The translations under genes and the position numbers were made by a program. The notes under the pieces are model-generated. The model saw only the letters and a program-made list of their open reading frames with translations, was not told the origin of the DNA and did not search any database. A stretch of DNA of 64,000 nucleotides from Fratercula arctica (Eukaryota > Chordata > Aves > Charadriiformes > Alcidae), in assembly GCA_947846985.1 (NCBI GenBank), contig CANTUZ010000011.1:15302096-15366095 (forward strand), in the 5' to 3' direction. Of the stretch, positions 23,501 through 35,800 are shown piece after piece. How positions within the stretch are numbered: position 1 is the stretch's first letter; each line of letters begins with the position of its first letter.

Positions 23501-26500
23501 TTGGATGGGGCTTGGAGCAACCTGGTGTGGTGGGAGGTGTCCCTGCTTTACCAAATATCTTGCCCTGGTTACAGGGACCATCAAACTTGACCACTTTCAT
23601 AGTGTTCTCCCAGAACAGCTTTTTGATATGTTCCCCATGTCCAATATTGACTTTTCCTTTGCACTTTTCGTGGAATAAAATATTTCTTTATGGGCTTCAG
23701 CGTAATTTTAGCCTGAGTTCCTTCCCAGGGTTAGATTGCCAGGGCGTCTGAGGGAAGAGTTTGTGCTGATTGTGAGTAGAGTTTTCAAAAGCTCCATTTG
23801 GCTTAGACTTGTAATCTTGTGTAAAGCAATTTTAGTCAGGTCTGTAGTAATTAATGTTGCATGTGCATATGCGATTATGGAAATGGTCTAAGAATTTATT
23901 GCCATTTCAATTTTATTTTAGCTTTCAAGCTTTTTGGCAGCTGTTAGAGTGCAAATATGGGACAGTGGATTTTTTCTGTCCTGTATGATATAATAGCTGC
24001 TTAATTTCTCAGATAAGAGATCTGGAATTGGAGGCAAAACACTCTGCTGAACCTTTGCAGGCTTAGATTAAATCTTAATTATGATTCATGTTCTTAACTT
24101 CACAGCTTGATTTTAGAAGTAATAAAATTAATGTGGCGAATTAGGTTTACCAAGTGCATTTTTAATTGAATTTAAATTTAAAACCAATGTAGCCAACGAT
24201 TGTCAGTCCCCGCTTCAGGCAATATTATCACTTAGATAATGTTTCTCATCTCCCAAGCAACATGCTGGAGTGATAGAGTTTGGAAGAACCAGCTCTCTTT
24301 TTGATGATTGACTCTCCCGGAATATTTTCCTTCGCGTTGGCTCCGCTCACGCGGGTGTTTTGTGAATCTGTCTAGTATCCCTGCTCTCTGCTGCTTCCCC
24401 ACACCTACAGGGGCCCCAGGTTTGATTTGGCACCTGAGGTGCAGAGAAACTTGTGACTCGGTTTTCAGGAAGCAGAGGGGTTGGTGATTAAACTTTTTCA
24501 CATGCATTTGAGCACGTACTGTAGTCAGCTGCCTGCTTGTATTTTTCGCAGGCAGTTGCTCTTCATTTGCATACATGTTGTGCCAAATATTACCAATTGC
24601 TACATGCAGAATACACTGCAGGATAGGTAACAAAATAGTGTTCTGGTATTACTGCCACTGATGTTTCCATAATGGGAGTTGCTAGTTAACTTTGAGATAG
24701 GCAAGGTAAGGTATGTCTGAGGGAAAAGAGAGGGGGAAAAATTAAATATACAACGCAGATTGTTGAGTTGTGAATGTGACCTTTATTTTGTTATCTAGGC
24801 CTTGAGATGAGAAACTGAACTCAATCATGCTTGCATAAGACATTACTGTAGTCATGTCCTTCTGATTTTCCTGGAATAGAAACCTCATTAAACTACATGA
24901 AATTATAAGAAAATCTTTCAAAGCAATCCTTCTGTTCCTCCTCATGCCACCCATATCAAAACACAAACATTTCCTCTCCCTCTTTTTCCTCACTCTTCTC
25001 TTTACTTTCTCTTCCTCAGTCTCTGACTGACATCTCTCCTTTCTCCTTTGAAGACTCATTCAGAGCCTATGTCAACCTGGACTGGCAATCTCTGAGTTTA
25101 AAGCTGCATTTCTGGCACAGTAACATAAAATACGGACACCGGTTTGCTGTAGAAAAAAAGCACATCCATCCTGTATCTTGCTTTTTGCCCCACTCTCTGA
25201 TTTTGCTCATGTTTTCAAGTGCTTCTTCACAATAAACTTGCCATGCCCCATGTCAGATATCCATCTCCTCCCATACCATAATGATATTCTTCTTACCAAG
25301 TCCAAAATACCTTTCAGGAAATTCGGCACTCAAACAGAAATGGTGCTCATGTCTGGCAAGATCTGACAGTCAAGTAGGGTTCTTGGTACACTTCTGGCAC
25401 TCTAACTATCTGTCCAACAGAATATGTAAAATCATAATGAAGGATGTAATGAGATAGTAATGAAAAAACCACATAGTTTGGTTAAATGAAAACTCAGCTA
25501 CTCTGCTGGCTTATTTTTCTGCACTTGGACAAGGCATAAGGGAAACTCATTCACGGTTACTTTCAATTGAAGTTCAGAATCTCACATTTAGACACAAATC
25601 CTACTAATGAAGTATTTGGAAACAATTGGCCTCAGACCTGCAGAACAATGTATCTTTTTGGACTTGTAAAACAGGACTTTTAGGGTTGTTTTACAGTTTG
25701 TCTTTGCAGCCAGACTAGCTTGACTTGTTCCTGAAAGCATTTTTGGCCTCCTATCACAAACTGAATTGACATCATTTCCTGCATAAATAGAGTAGGAATC
25801 GAAATGTCCTATTAGGAAGCCAAGGCGATTTGGAATTAAAAAAAAAAAAAAAAGAAAAAAAAAACCAAAACCAAAAAAACCCAACCAAATGCATCTTTAA
25901 GTCACGAGACCTTGCTTTTGGCATGCTATTGTACTTTCCAAAGCTTCTGAATGGCTGCACATTAAGAAAGGTTTGAGCTGTCCAGTTATTTAGACTTCCT
26001 TTACTCACCTGAACTGCTGACTTTGTCTGTCCTTTCTTGCATAATAACTACTTTTTGATTGCTTAAAAGTACGGAAGCTTGTCCATCAGATTTGTTGTGT
26101 TTAGTCTTACCTAATCCTGTATGTCTTGTATTGTTTTACCTTGTAGGGTCCACCTTGAAACGACTATGTCTAGGCAAAGATCACAGTAGTAGTAACTATC
26201 CCATTTTTGTTTCTCAGTATTTCCTTCATGGCATGGGATGTTTTTTGCTTTTTTTTAATTATTATTATTATTATTTTTTACTAAAAGCTAGTTGTTTGAT
26301 AAATAGAGCTGATGCACTTATACTGATATGAAATTAGACTGTATAAATTGTGATACTTTCATACTAATGCATGTGCTGTGATGTCTTGGGAGTCACGCAT
26401 GCTGCAAGACAGTTGTGGTATTCTTTGTGTGTGAGACTGTGCACGCATGCAGCGAGAAAACTGGATTCAGTGTTTGTCTTTCTGAAATACACACCTTTAT

Positions 26501-29500
26501 ATGACTGCAGTTCTCTGCTGGAGGAATTTATAGCTTTAAACGATCTTGCTCCTGTTGGGCTGCATGAAATATTAAACACTAATTGAAGAGCTTTCCTGTC
26601 AAAATACTTGTTTTTCTCACTGGTCCCTTTCCCCCAAGCAAAGGAAAAGGAAATGAGCAGTATTCACTTAGAAGTTATGTTGCAGGTTGAATGCATGATC
26701 ATTTAAAGGTTATTAACGTATTTTATATAACCATAGGACTAATTAGTTTACTCGATTTCATTGGCTGGTAACTGATTAACAGAAAAAGAAGACTGAATGT
26801 TCATGTTTGCTTATATAATAATTTTACTACAGTTCTATGAACTTTTTGCTTGGAGAGATGGTCTTTATTTCAAATCTTTAGCTATATCAAATATGTTAGC
26901 TGAAAAGTTACTTTATATTTTCTGCTTAGGTCAAATTCACCTTCAGTTGCTGTTCCCTACCGATCTTGCTGTGTCAGACTTGTAGTTACCAACACATAAA
27001 AAGGACAAATTTTTTTCCTTTTTCCTAGTTCTTCTAGAAATAAGCGAACATGTAAAATTAAAACTCTGTCAATACTCTTCCTGTCTGCTTTTATCTATAC
27101 CAAAAGTTCTGTATTTATATCTTTGTCTCAAAAACTCACACACCCGCTATGTCCTCCTTTCTCCTCTTTCTTCTGTACATTCGTGGTCCTGATGGGGTTT
27201 TTTCCCAAAAAATACGCAGAGTAAATGCTCCTAACATCACTGAGAGAGATTGTGGGTTCCTGAAGCCTTTGAGGCCAGCCCTATTTGTAACCTATATGAT
27301 AATTACGATTTTCCTGGAGGACAGTAAACTTATGCAAGTAAAATAAATGGTAAATTCATTCTTTAAATGTGTGCAGTTTTAGTAAGTAGTACATCCTGTC
27401 TCCCACTCTCTCATGGTAGTCTCTGAAGAGACTTTATAAGCCTGAGGATGTCAGTGTTGCTGGGACTGCCTCCGTTTCTTCTCTCTGAGTCATTAATTTC
27501 ACTGAGAGAGAAGTTGTGGGTGCAGCAGCTAGTGGCTGAGGTAACATAATGTGATAGAAAATATGAATGCGTTGGACTTGGACCATTTCTTTAAGCAAAG
27601 GTGTTCTGTAGAAAGGAGGGGGAGGGTTAAAAGTCCAAAAAGCCACCATTTGAATTGCAGTAGACGAGAAACTGTTTGAGCAGCAAGGTGGTGACGCAGA
27701 GATGCCATCGTCAACTTTCTTTGTGTGTGATTTTCCAGGATCCTCGACAAACAGCCTCGTAATGTGTCCTGAGCCCGTCCCACAGTCAACCCTGCAGGTT
27801 CAGGCCAACAACAGTAACAACAAGAAAGGGACGTTCACAGACGATCTTCACAAGCTGGTTGACCAGTGGACAAGCAAAACTGTTGGAGCTGCACAGACAA
27901 AACCTTCTTTAAACCAACTGAAGCAGAACCAAAAAAGGCAAGACATGGAGCCAAAGGCTAATCCCATGCAAACACAGAATGAGACATGTGGAGTAAGTGG
28001 CACTCCTTGAAGGACGTACCTTTTGCTATGTGTCTGAAAGCCTTTGCAGAACTCAGATTTGGAGGAGGACATAGACTAAAATTACTTCAGATAGTTGCTT
28101 CCTTTAAATGTCCATCTCTTTTCATGAAGTACTAAACCAGATTTTTTTTTTTAAATTGTCTTTTGGAATAATCTTGAGGGATATATGGTCTGCAATATAT
28201 ATATAAAAAATATATATTTTTAAATTGCAAACTGCTTATTAACAGCAATATACAGCAATACTCATACCGCTAACCATATGTTGCTCAACTGAAGTTTTAA
28301 CTGTTCCTAAAGTTTTCCTCTTTTTGATGTTTAATATTAATCTTCCTTAGGCAGGACAGAGACTGGGCTGGTGGCTTGGAGGTAGTGAGTCTTTGTTGTA
28401 GTGGAAGCAGAGCGAGTACTGCGCTGGGATAGGGGACAGGTGGATATGTTTCTGACCTTCGTTTCTTGTACTGGGCATCTTTGAGGTTCTCTATCTCATG
28501 CAAATACCATCTTCAGAAATGCTGTGAAAGTAAACTACAACAAAATGGAAAGTGGAAGTGCCCCCATTCATCCCCTCTTATTTTCAGTAGCAGGAAAAAA
28601 ACCATTGTGACGTGCATTTGTGTCTGCGTTCAGTGCTTGTTTTCTTGGGCGAGTGACAATATGGAGGTAGGCACAAACACAAATGAAGATGTATCCAGAA
28701 TCCCAGTTTACCATTCTGTCCCAGCCTGGTCTGGGTTTCCAGACCCTATTCCTCCTCCTCATGGTAGGATGTTTCTTTGATTAATAATTTTTGCTGGATT
28801 CAGTTTCTGGAAGACTGGAAATTGAGCCAAAGTAGAGGAAAATAAATTCATTTTAAAAGCAAAGAAATAGTGGAAACAAAACCACTGAGGGACTACTTTG
28901 CTATCTCTTAAAAACAAGATAACTGGGTCTGAATAGTAAACCATTGCCTTTTTGGCATGTTGAAGGAAAAAAACCCAAAACTTGTATGCAGCAGTGGTAG
29001 CTTTGTAGTTATTGGTGAGGTGAGACGTGCCCAAGCAGGACTGGTGCTAACATGTCTGCTTTGGTACCTGCTGGTTTTGGAGTTAGTGGGGTCACTGACT
29101 TCACAGGGAAAAGCATTTGTTCAAATTTATTAAGTAATGTTATGTCAATTCTTAGTTGCCATAAATGAACAAAAACCAGAGAGTAAATGATCCTTCTGTG
29201 TAGTGATGGTTTAACGAGTATAAACCCGTTCTGGAGTAACCACGACATCTACTTAAGGCCCCATTAGTTCTCCCAAAATAAGTCACAGGAAGTGCTAGTA
29301 AATAAAAACTGAAGATTATATAGGAAGTGATGGTGAGGACAGAGATTTTGTTCTAAGTCACTTCTTACTCTCTTTTGATGTGCAGGTTGGAAGTTGATGT
29401 CTTTTCCCTGAGACTCCAGCAGTATTTTGAAGTATTCCATGGGGGTGTTCTGCCCACTTATCACTCTGGAAAAGAGAGTGGGTATTTTGCTTATTTAAAT

Positions 29501-32500
29501 GACCTGTTAACATCATAGAATCATAGAATGTGTTGGGTTGGAAGGGACCTTTCAAGGCCATATAGTCCAACCCCCCTGCAATAAGCAGGGACACCTTCAA
29601 CTAGATCAGGTTGCTCAGAGCCTCATCCAGCCTGGCCATGAATGTCTCCAGGGATGGGGCCTCCACCACCTCTCTGGGCAACCTGGGCCAGTGTCTCACC
29701 ACCCTCAGTGTAAAGAGTTTCTTCCTAATGTCTAATCTAAACCTGCCCTGCTCTAGTTTAAACCATTGCCCTTCGTCCTATCACTACATGCCCTTGCAAA
29801 CATTGATTTAGGGTTAATTTTACCTTCTGCAATCTTGGTGTCTCTGTTTCAAAGCCTATGGAGATGGCAGAATATTGCTGTGAGAGGAACAGGAATATCC
29901 CTGTCTTAATACACTGATTTTTAGAGAGTTTATTTCTTCCTAGAACATGGCAGTTCCAGGGAATTAACAAGGTGGATTGAAGTCTTTTAGAGATAATTTA
30001 CCAAGCCCTCAGACAGGTTGGGATTCCCTTCTCTCACCTCACGTCATTCCTTGTTGCTTGGAAGAGTGGCAGTCAGTTAGAGACCTCGCAAGCCCCGTGC
30101 CAGCTTGCCCTGGGTGGTTTTGTCCATCAAGTTGTTGCAGAGCAGGCTGCAGAAGAGATGCAAAGGTAGATGGCAAATCTTCCTAGCATGGTTATTGTTG
30201 GGGTATTTTGGCCATGAAGATAGCACTGCACGCCAGAGATGACAGGAAAAAGGGGCAGTGGGTATGATTTAAAACACTTTTACAACAGCACAAGGGCTGT
30301 TTTGGGAGCTGAGCGTCATTCTGCTGATTGTACCTTTTGAAATTCACCCTAAAGGGGAAACTGAAGTTAAGGGAGGAGCAGGTTCATGATGTTGGGAGAA
30401 AAATAGCCAAAAGGGAAGGAAATTGTGTGAAAGGACCGATAAAATCAGTTCTTGGGGTGATGAGTTACATGGGGAGATGTTATACTTGTACTGAATCACC
30501 ATTGAGCCCACCTTTTAACATGGTATTGAAAAGACAAAAAGAACTCAGGAAATCACATAAAGGGCGGAAAAAATAGCATAATAACAGGGAGCATTTAAAG
30601 CTCAGGCTGTACTTCTTCAGTCCATCTGTTAACACCATCTTTTTGTCGTATTTTGATCAAATACAAAAATGCCTTTGCAAAAAAAGAATAAGGAGCACTA
30701 AACAGATTTCCAGCCCATCAGAGAAAGTTATAATAAGCTTTTATGTTGCAAATAAAAGCTAGATAAATTGGAAATGTGGTGATTCTTACCTTTTTTCTTT
30801 TTTTTTTTTTTTTTTTTTTGACTGGGACAAACTAGCAGGAAACTGTTAGGGCAGGTTGTCTCGTATCTTCAAACTGGGTGTTTTGTTTTGGGAGAAGCTA
30901 GTAAGTGAAGGCTACTCTTTAAGGTTGGAATCCAACTCAGAAGAGAAGGTGGTGGTGTGTTTAATAAGAGTTAGTGGTTTTATTTTCTTCCTCTTTATCA
31001 TCAGAAGTGTAGAAAGCAATACAATAATTGGGATGCAAAGGAAGACTAAATTCTGCTTTCTTTCTGGGGAAGCTATTTGGCTGCAGATCCTGGTCGGTGC
31101 ATATTAGAAGTTTGGGAGGGAACCTTCAGGCATCCAGTTGTGTCACAGGAGCACTGAAATGTTCCCTTTCAAATGTTTTACTTAAACAAGGAAATACACA
31201 TGTAATAGGATATACTAGGAAGAACTGAAGTCAAACTGCCTGATAATAGTTATTTCTGTCATGCTGTGGAAAACATGATGAAATAATCCTTTTTTACAGG
31301 TAATTGTGGTTACCAGCAGTCAAGGAATACGCCTAGGAACATGAGCTGACTTGTGTGTAAAGAGTACTGAATACTGTGTAGTTAAAGGTAGTTTTTGAAG
31401 ATACCTGGGAATAAAAGGGCTTACGAAAATATGTTTTCTATTCTTCATAACCTTATGTAGCTCCATGGTGTTTTAAAGAAAAAAACTACTACCCCCCTAA
31501 AAGCTGTAAGCGTGTTCCCCGTCCATGATAAGGATGTTTCTGTGAAGCGTGCAGGTCTATGTCAGTGGGTGATGTGTGCTGGGGCTGAGAAACCATCAGT
31601 AATATCTGCACACCTGTTTGCATTTGGGACAGCTTGATTTGAATGAGCTGGCTGCCCAGGAAGCAGCTTTCTGGAGATAGCCACAGGCGCGAAAATGGAG
31701 CGGCAGGACTATTAATGCCTTTTACCGTGTCTTCTGTCTCTGTTGAATTGGAAGAATAATAAAAAATTGGATGAATCTGTGTTTGAAGCTCTTCAACACC
31801 ACCTTCTGAATGGCTGAATAGCTTTCCAGGAACCTGGAAGGGCCCAAGCACAAATCTTCAGTAGCATCTAATAACTTTGGGTTTTCAGCAAACTGGGAAA
31901 AGGTGATAAAAAAGATGTATTAGCATCCTCTCCCTGCTTGTGTTGGCAGCCAGCTCTAATGTTCTCCTGTGATTCAGACGTTTTTGTTTCACTGGTAGAT
32001 GGACCATGCAGAAGTAAAACAGTAACACTCATAACGTAGCCATCAAAATGTAGCTGGAAGAAAAATTATCTAACTCCTGCATTTTTAGAATGAGTTATGA
32101 TGGTTATGCTTAGCTTTCACAGCCGAATTACCTGGTTTCATCTCTTCTAATGTAAAAACATAAGTATTTGTAATGTTTATAATAAGTCTAGCACAACTGT
32201 TAGCTGTATACTTTCACAGTACCGTGCCTATGAATATTGCTAAAGTGGCACTTTAGAGCTTCCTTGGTAAAGCATGATGGCAGGACAGAGAATTAAAAAA
32301 GTCCAAAGAACAGATTTATTTTTCTTTCTGCACTACCATAGCCTGTGTCCAGTGGGCTTTGTTTCATTTTTATGTATGTTTTTGTGCGTGTTCTTCTTTG
32401 TGTATCTATTATTCTTATTTTCTAAATGAGTACGTATGATTATTTGAGGGAGCGGGAATAAACGGCAGCAAGGGGAAGACTGGCAGCAAAAGGCGGGCAT

Positions 32501-32786
32501 TTGGGGAAGCAGGAGCGAGAGGTGGCTCTTACCTGGCAGGGACGTGTACCAGCCCTCGGAGCAGAGGTTTATTCAGGCAGGGAGCGTTTGGCAAGTGCAG
32601 GAGAGGAGGCGACGTGAGTGGAGGTGCGAAGGCAGCAGACAGATGTGGCCATATGTGTTTGTTCACAAAGTATATTGCTTCTATAGAGGAGGCTAATTGA
32701 GATGCAGAGGGAAAGAGGGAATTTCACATCTTTCCCATATAATACAGGATACATTTTAGGATGTCAACCCAGTCTCCTCTCCTTTC

Positions 32787-32819
<33 letters not shown>

Positions 32820-35800
32820 CCTATTAAATATCTCTAGCAGACAGACTTTTTTACATGGTGATCACAGACGTAAATTTTGCAGTCCATTTGTTAAATTCAT
32901 TACGTTTGGACTATGTCTACCTTATCAGCCTGCTTAACGCCAGGGCAGCAGACTTTACTAGGCTCTAGGCAGGCAGCAGAACAAACAGAAGTAAATTAAT
33001 GTTGTAATATTAAAAATGACCAATGCCATCTGTAGTTGGTGAGGTCATGTACTCAATCTCATTCCTCATTGCTAGTGTTGCATCCTCTAAAGTTGAATTA
33101 GGAAGGGAAAAGACCACTTCTGCTTCACACTCCTGCAGGAGGATTGGAGTATTTTAAATAAGCCCCAAACGCTTGTCCTATATGACTGCAGGTTATGGTT
33201 ATAAAGATCTTTCATTTTTTCAGTTATCTCTAAACGTTGGTTGCTTCAGCTGGAGACAGGAGTCTGATATTGTACCACTTGTTTTCAATTCCCAAGATGA
33301 CTTCGTATAGAAGAAACGATTTGCACCCATATCTTCAAGCTGTGGGTAGAACACCAAAGCCCAGAAGATGCACTGGAAGCTGGAGCCTTGTCACGGCTAG
33401 GGTATAGTGTGCTAGAGTTGATGCGCGTTTTGTAATTGATGGCTTGTGCCAGAACTGGCACTTTTGGAACAAACTGACAAGGTAATACCTAAGAGGAGAG
33501 GTCACCTGGGCCAGCAGGGACCTGCAGATAACAAATGTCCTTTCGGCACGGAATTGGCCAGCTCATGAGGGACAGGAGAGCTTACGGACTTGCAGCTTCC
33601 CTGGGGAGCTTCAACGTCCCCGAGAAGTGTAGGTCTTGTGCTCAGGGGTGAAATACCCTTACTGTTGACAAGGCCCCCAGCTGTGCTGTGCATCTCAGGG
33701 GCTTCCTTTGGTGTACCTCCATTAAAATACCAGCCTGACTGACTGAACTGCCAAGCTAGTTCTGTTTACAGCCATGACTTTGACCTTAGTGTAGGTATAC
33801 TCCTTGTCTGTCGCTGCCTGAGTGTCCATCTGCTTCCCTTTGAACTTTACAAACAAAGGGACTTGTAGTTTCATGGCTCCCCTAGAGCTGAGGAATCCAT
33901 AGCTCCTTGTGCTGTTTTGAGGACTGTTCCGGTGCACGTTGGTTTTGATGTTTCAGTCGGCATCTACATGCAGGAAGAAATGGGTTGGTTTGGCCTCCAT
34001 CACTGTTGGGTCATCATAGCTCGTGAAAAGATGATGGTTAAAAAATGGCTTTGAGCCCCTAGAGTTCATCTAGGGGAAGACGCAAGAACTAGATGTCTGG
34101 TTGCCTCTTAAAGTGTGTGTTTTGGTCCCTTGAAGCATGTGATGAAGGTAGAGGAAGCAACCCTAAATCATTAACGTACTTTTGATACAACATTAACAGG
34201 TTTTAATAAGTAGGTGTAATGTTTGGTTTTGGAGCATGATGTCATTTTATTCCCAGTTGCACATACATCACGTACGTCGCCTTACCAACAGCTGCTGCGT
34301 TACTGAGTAATTTAGCTGGGAACGAAAAAGTCAAGCAGCACAGATCGGGTAGAGGTAGATTCCTTAGCATTTTGAAAGAACTGAAAACATGCTTTTTCAA
34401 GTTAGAATTTTTAAATAGGACCACTTGCTAAAATGTCACCTTACCTTTTCAATGCTACTGTATGATCTATTGCTTGTATAAGAAATCGCGTATCTCGGTT
34501 AGGTGCATTTCCAGGCCCCATCCACTCACAGTTGTCAAGTTTGGTGGAAACCATCATTTTGAGGATATTAAAACATGGGCCTAATAACAGGTTAAAGAAG
34601 TCTGCAGGTCTTAAAAATATGTCCTCAGTTCCTCTGTCTTTGGTTTCTGCCGTTAATTTTGGTGGATTTTGATATATTAATGACGTTAAGTTCATGATAC
34701 CAAAGCAGCTATTTCTCTCAGTTCGATGTTCACCGTCAGATTCAGGTTTCAGATTAAGAACTGGAGACAGTGAAGTGAAGAAGGATATCAGATATTTCTG
34801 TATTTTTGTAAAATTTGCTTTGGGGCATAGGTTAATGCCCCAAAGCAGTAAATCCCAGAGTGACATTGCCATTTTAATTTTTAATGGAGAAGAGAACTAA
34901 AATCAGAAGCACGGAGTAAGCATTCCACACAGAATTATACATATATTCTTTTTTTCCACTGAATTTTTACCTTCATACCGATTTTATCAGTTTAATGTGA
35001 AATATCAAATTAATGGGGAATTCCCAAACTTAAATAATACCCTTTTTTTCTTACGCCATGAGTAGGTGCTGACTTGGTGGGAACCCCAGCAGGGAGTTGT
35101 AAATTCTGTGGAATGAAAAACGTAAGGAGACGCTGCAAACCCCATCCGCAGCGAGAGCAGGCAGCGTTCTGGATAACGATTGTTTCTGCGGCATCACGCG
35201 TGATGGAGCGTAAGATTTGGGAAGCTGTGCCCCCCCAGTATTTAGGAAGGAGAACACGATCTCTGCCCCTCGCATGCAAAACCTGAATAATTGAAGTGGA
35301 TATTAATAGAATTTTAGAAAAGTAGCTAGAATCGGTTCCAGCAGCCCCTGAGGCGGGAGCAGCTCCCGCTGTGTCCCTGCTGGTTTACCTCACCTGATGC
35401 CACCGGTGCCGGGTGTTTAACCGCTGTGGAAAATCTCTTCCCGTCCTTCAGTACCTTTAGTTCAGTGAGCCCAAACGACCCAGCGCAAACAACATTTTAC
35501 AGAAATAAATGCTAGAATTTTTAAAACCTATTCTGAGGTGGGCTGTAAGAAGTTGGGGTTTTCACAAGTTTGGGGTTTTGCTTTGTTTTTTGTTTTTTTT
35601 TTAGATTTGGGGGTTGCATTTTTTTGCAAGATTTGGCTTTGTTGTTTTGGGGTTTTTTTCAAGATTTATTTTGGGGTGGTTTTGCAAGATTTGGTTGTTG
35701 GGGGTGTTTTGCAAGACTTGGGTTTTTTTAATGATTTGGTTTAATTCTGCATTTAGTTTAATTTATTTACTTTTATGCACAAGACCGAGTGTAAAAGATA

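Larger units (their letters stand above)
20685..26146. other. WNK2: WNK2 intron, 5.5 kb, with one sense CR1 fragment
   Basis: It contains the CR1 piece at 23190-23556, a CT-rich tract at 24960-25060, an A-rich run at 25838-25864 followed by CCAAAA units, and otherwise AT-rich sequence. No splice-bounded coding segment was found that would join the phase-1 exons on each side. Confidence 0.7.

Noticed and set aside
28664..28751. Open frame [20 protein letters not shown] ending at a GTAGGA donor
   Set aside because: No acceptor with a pyrimidine tract precedes it in a usable phase, and the direct join 27992^36232 needs nothing between.
32788..32818. 31-A run considered as the tail of a processed pseudogene
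   Set aside because: The sequence to its left shows no spliced coding remnant, no poly(A) signal at the proper distance and no target-site duplication that I could find.
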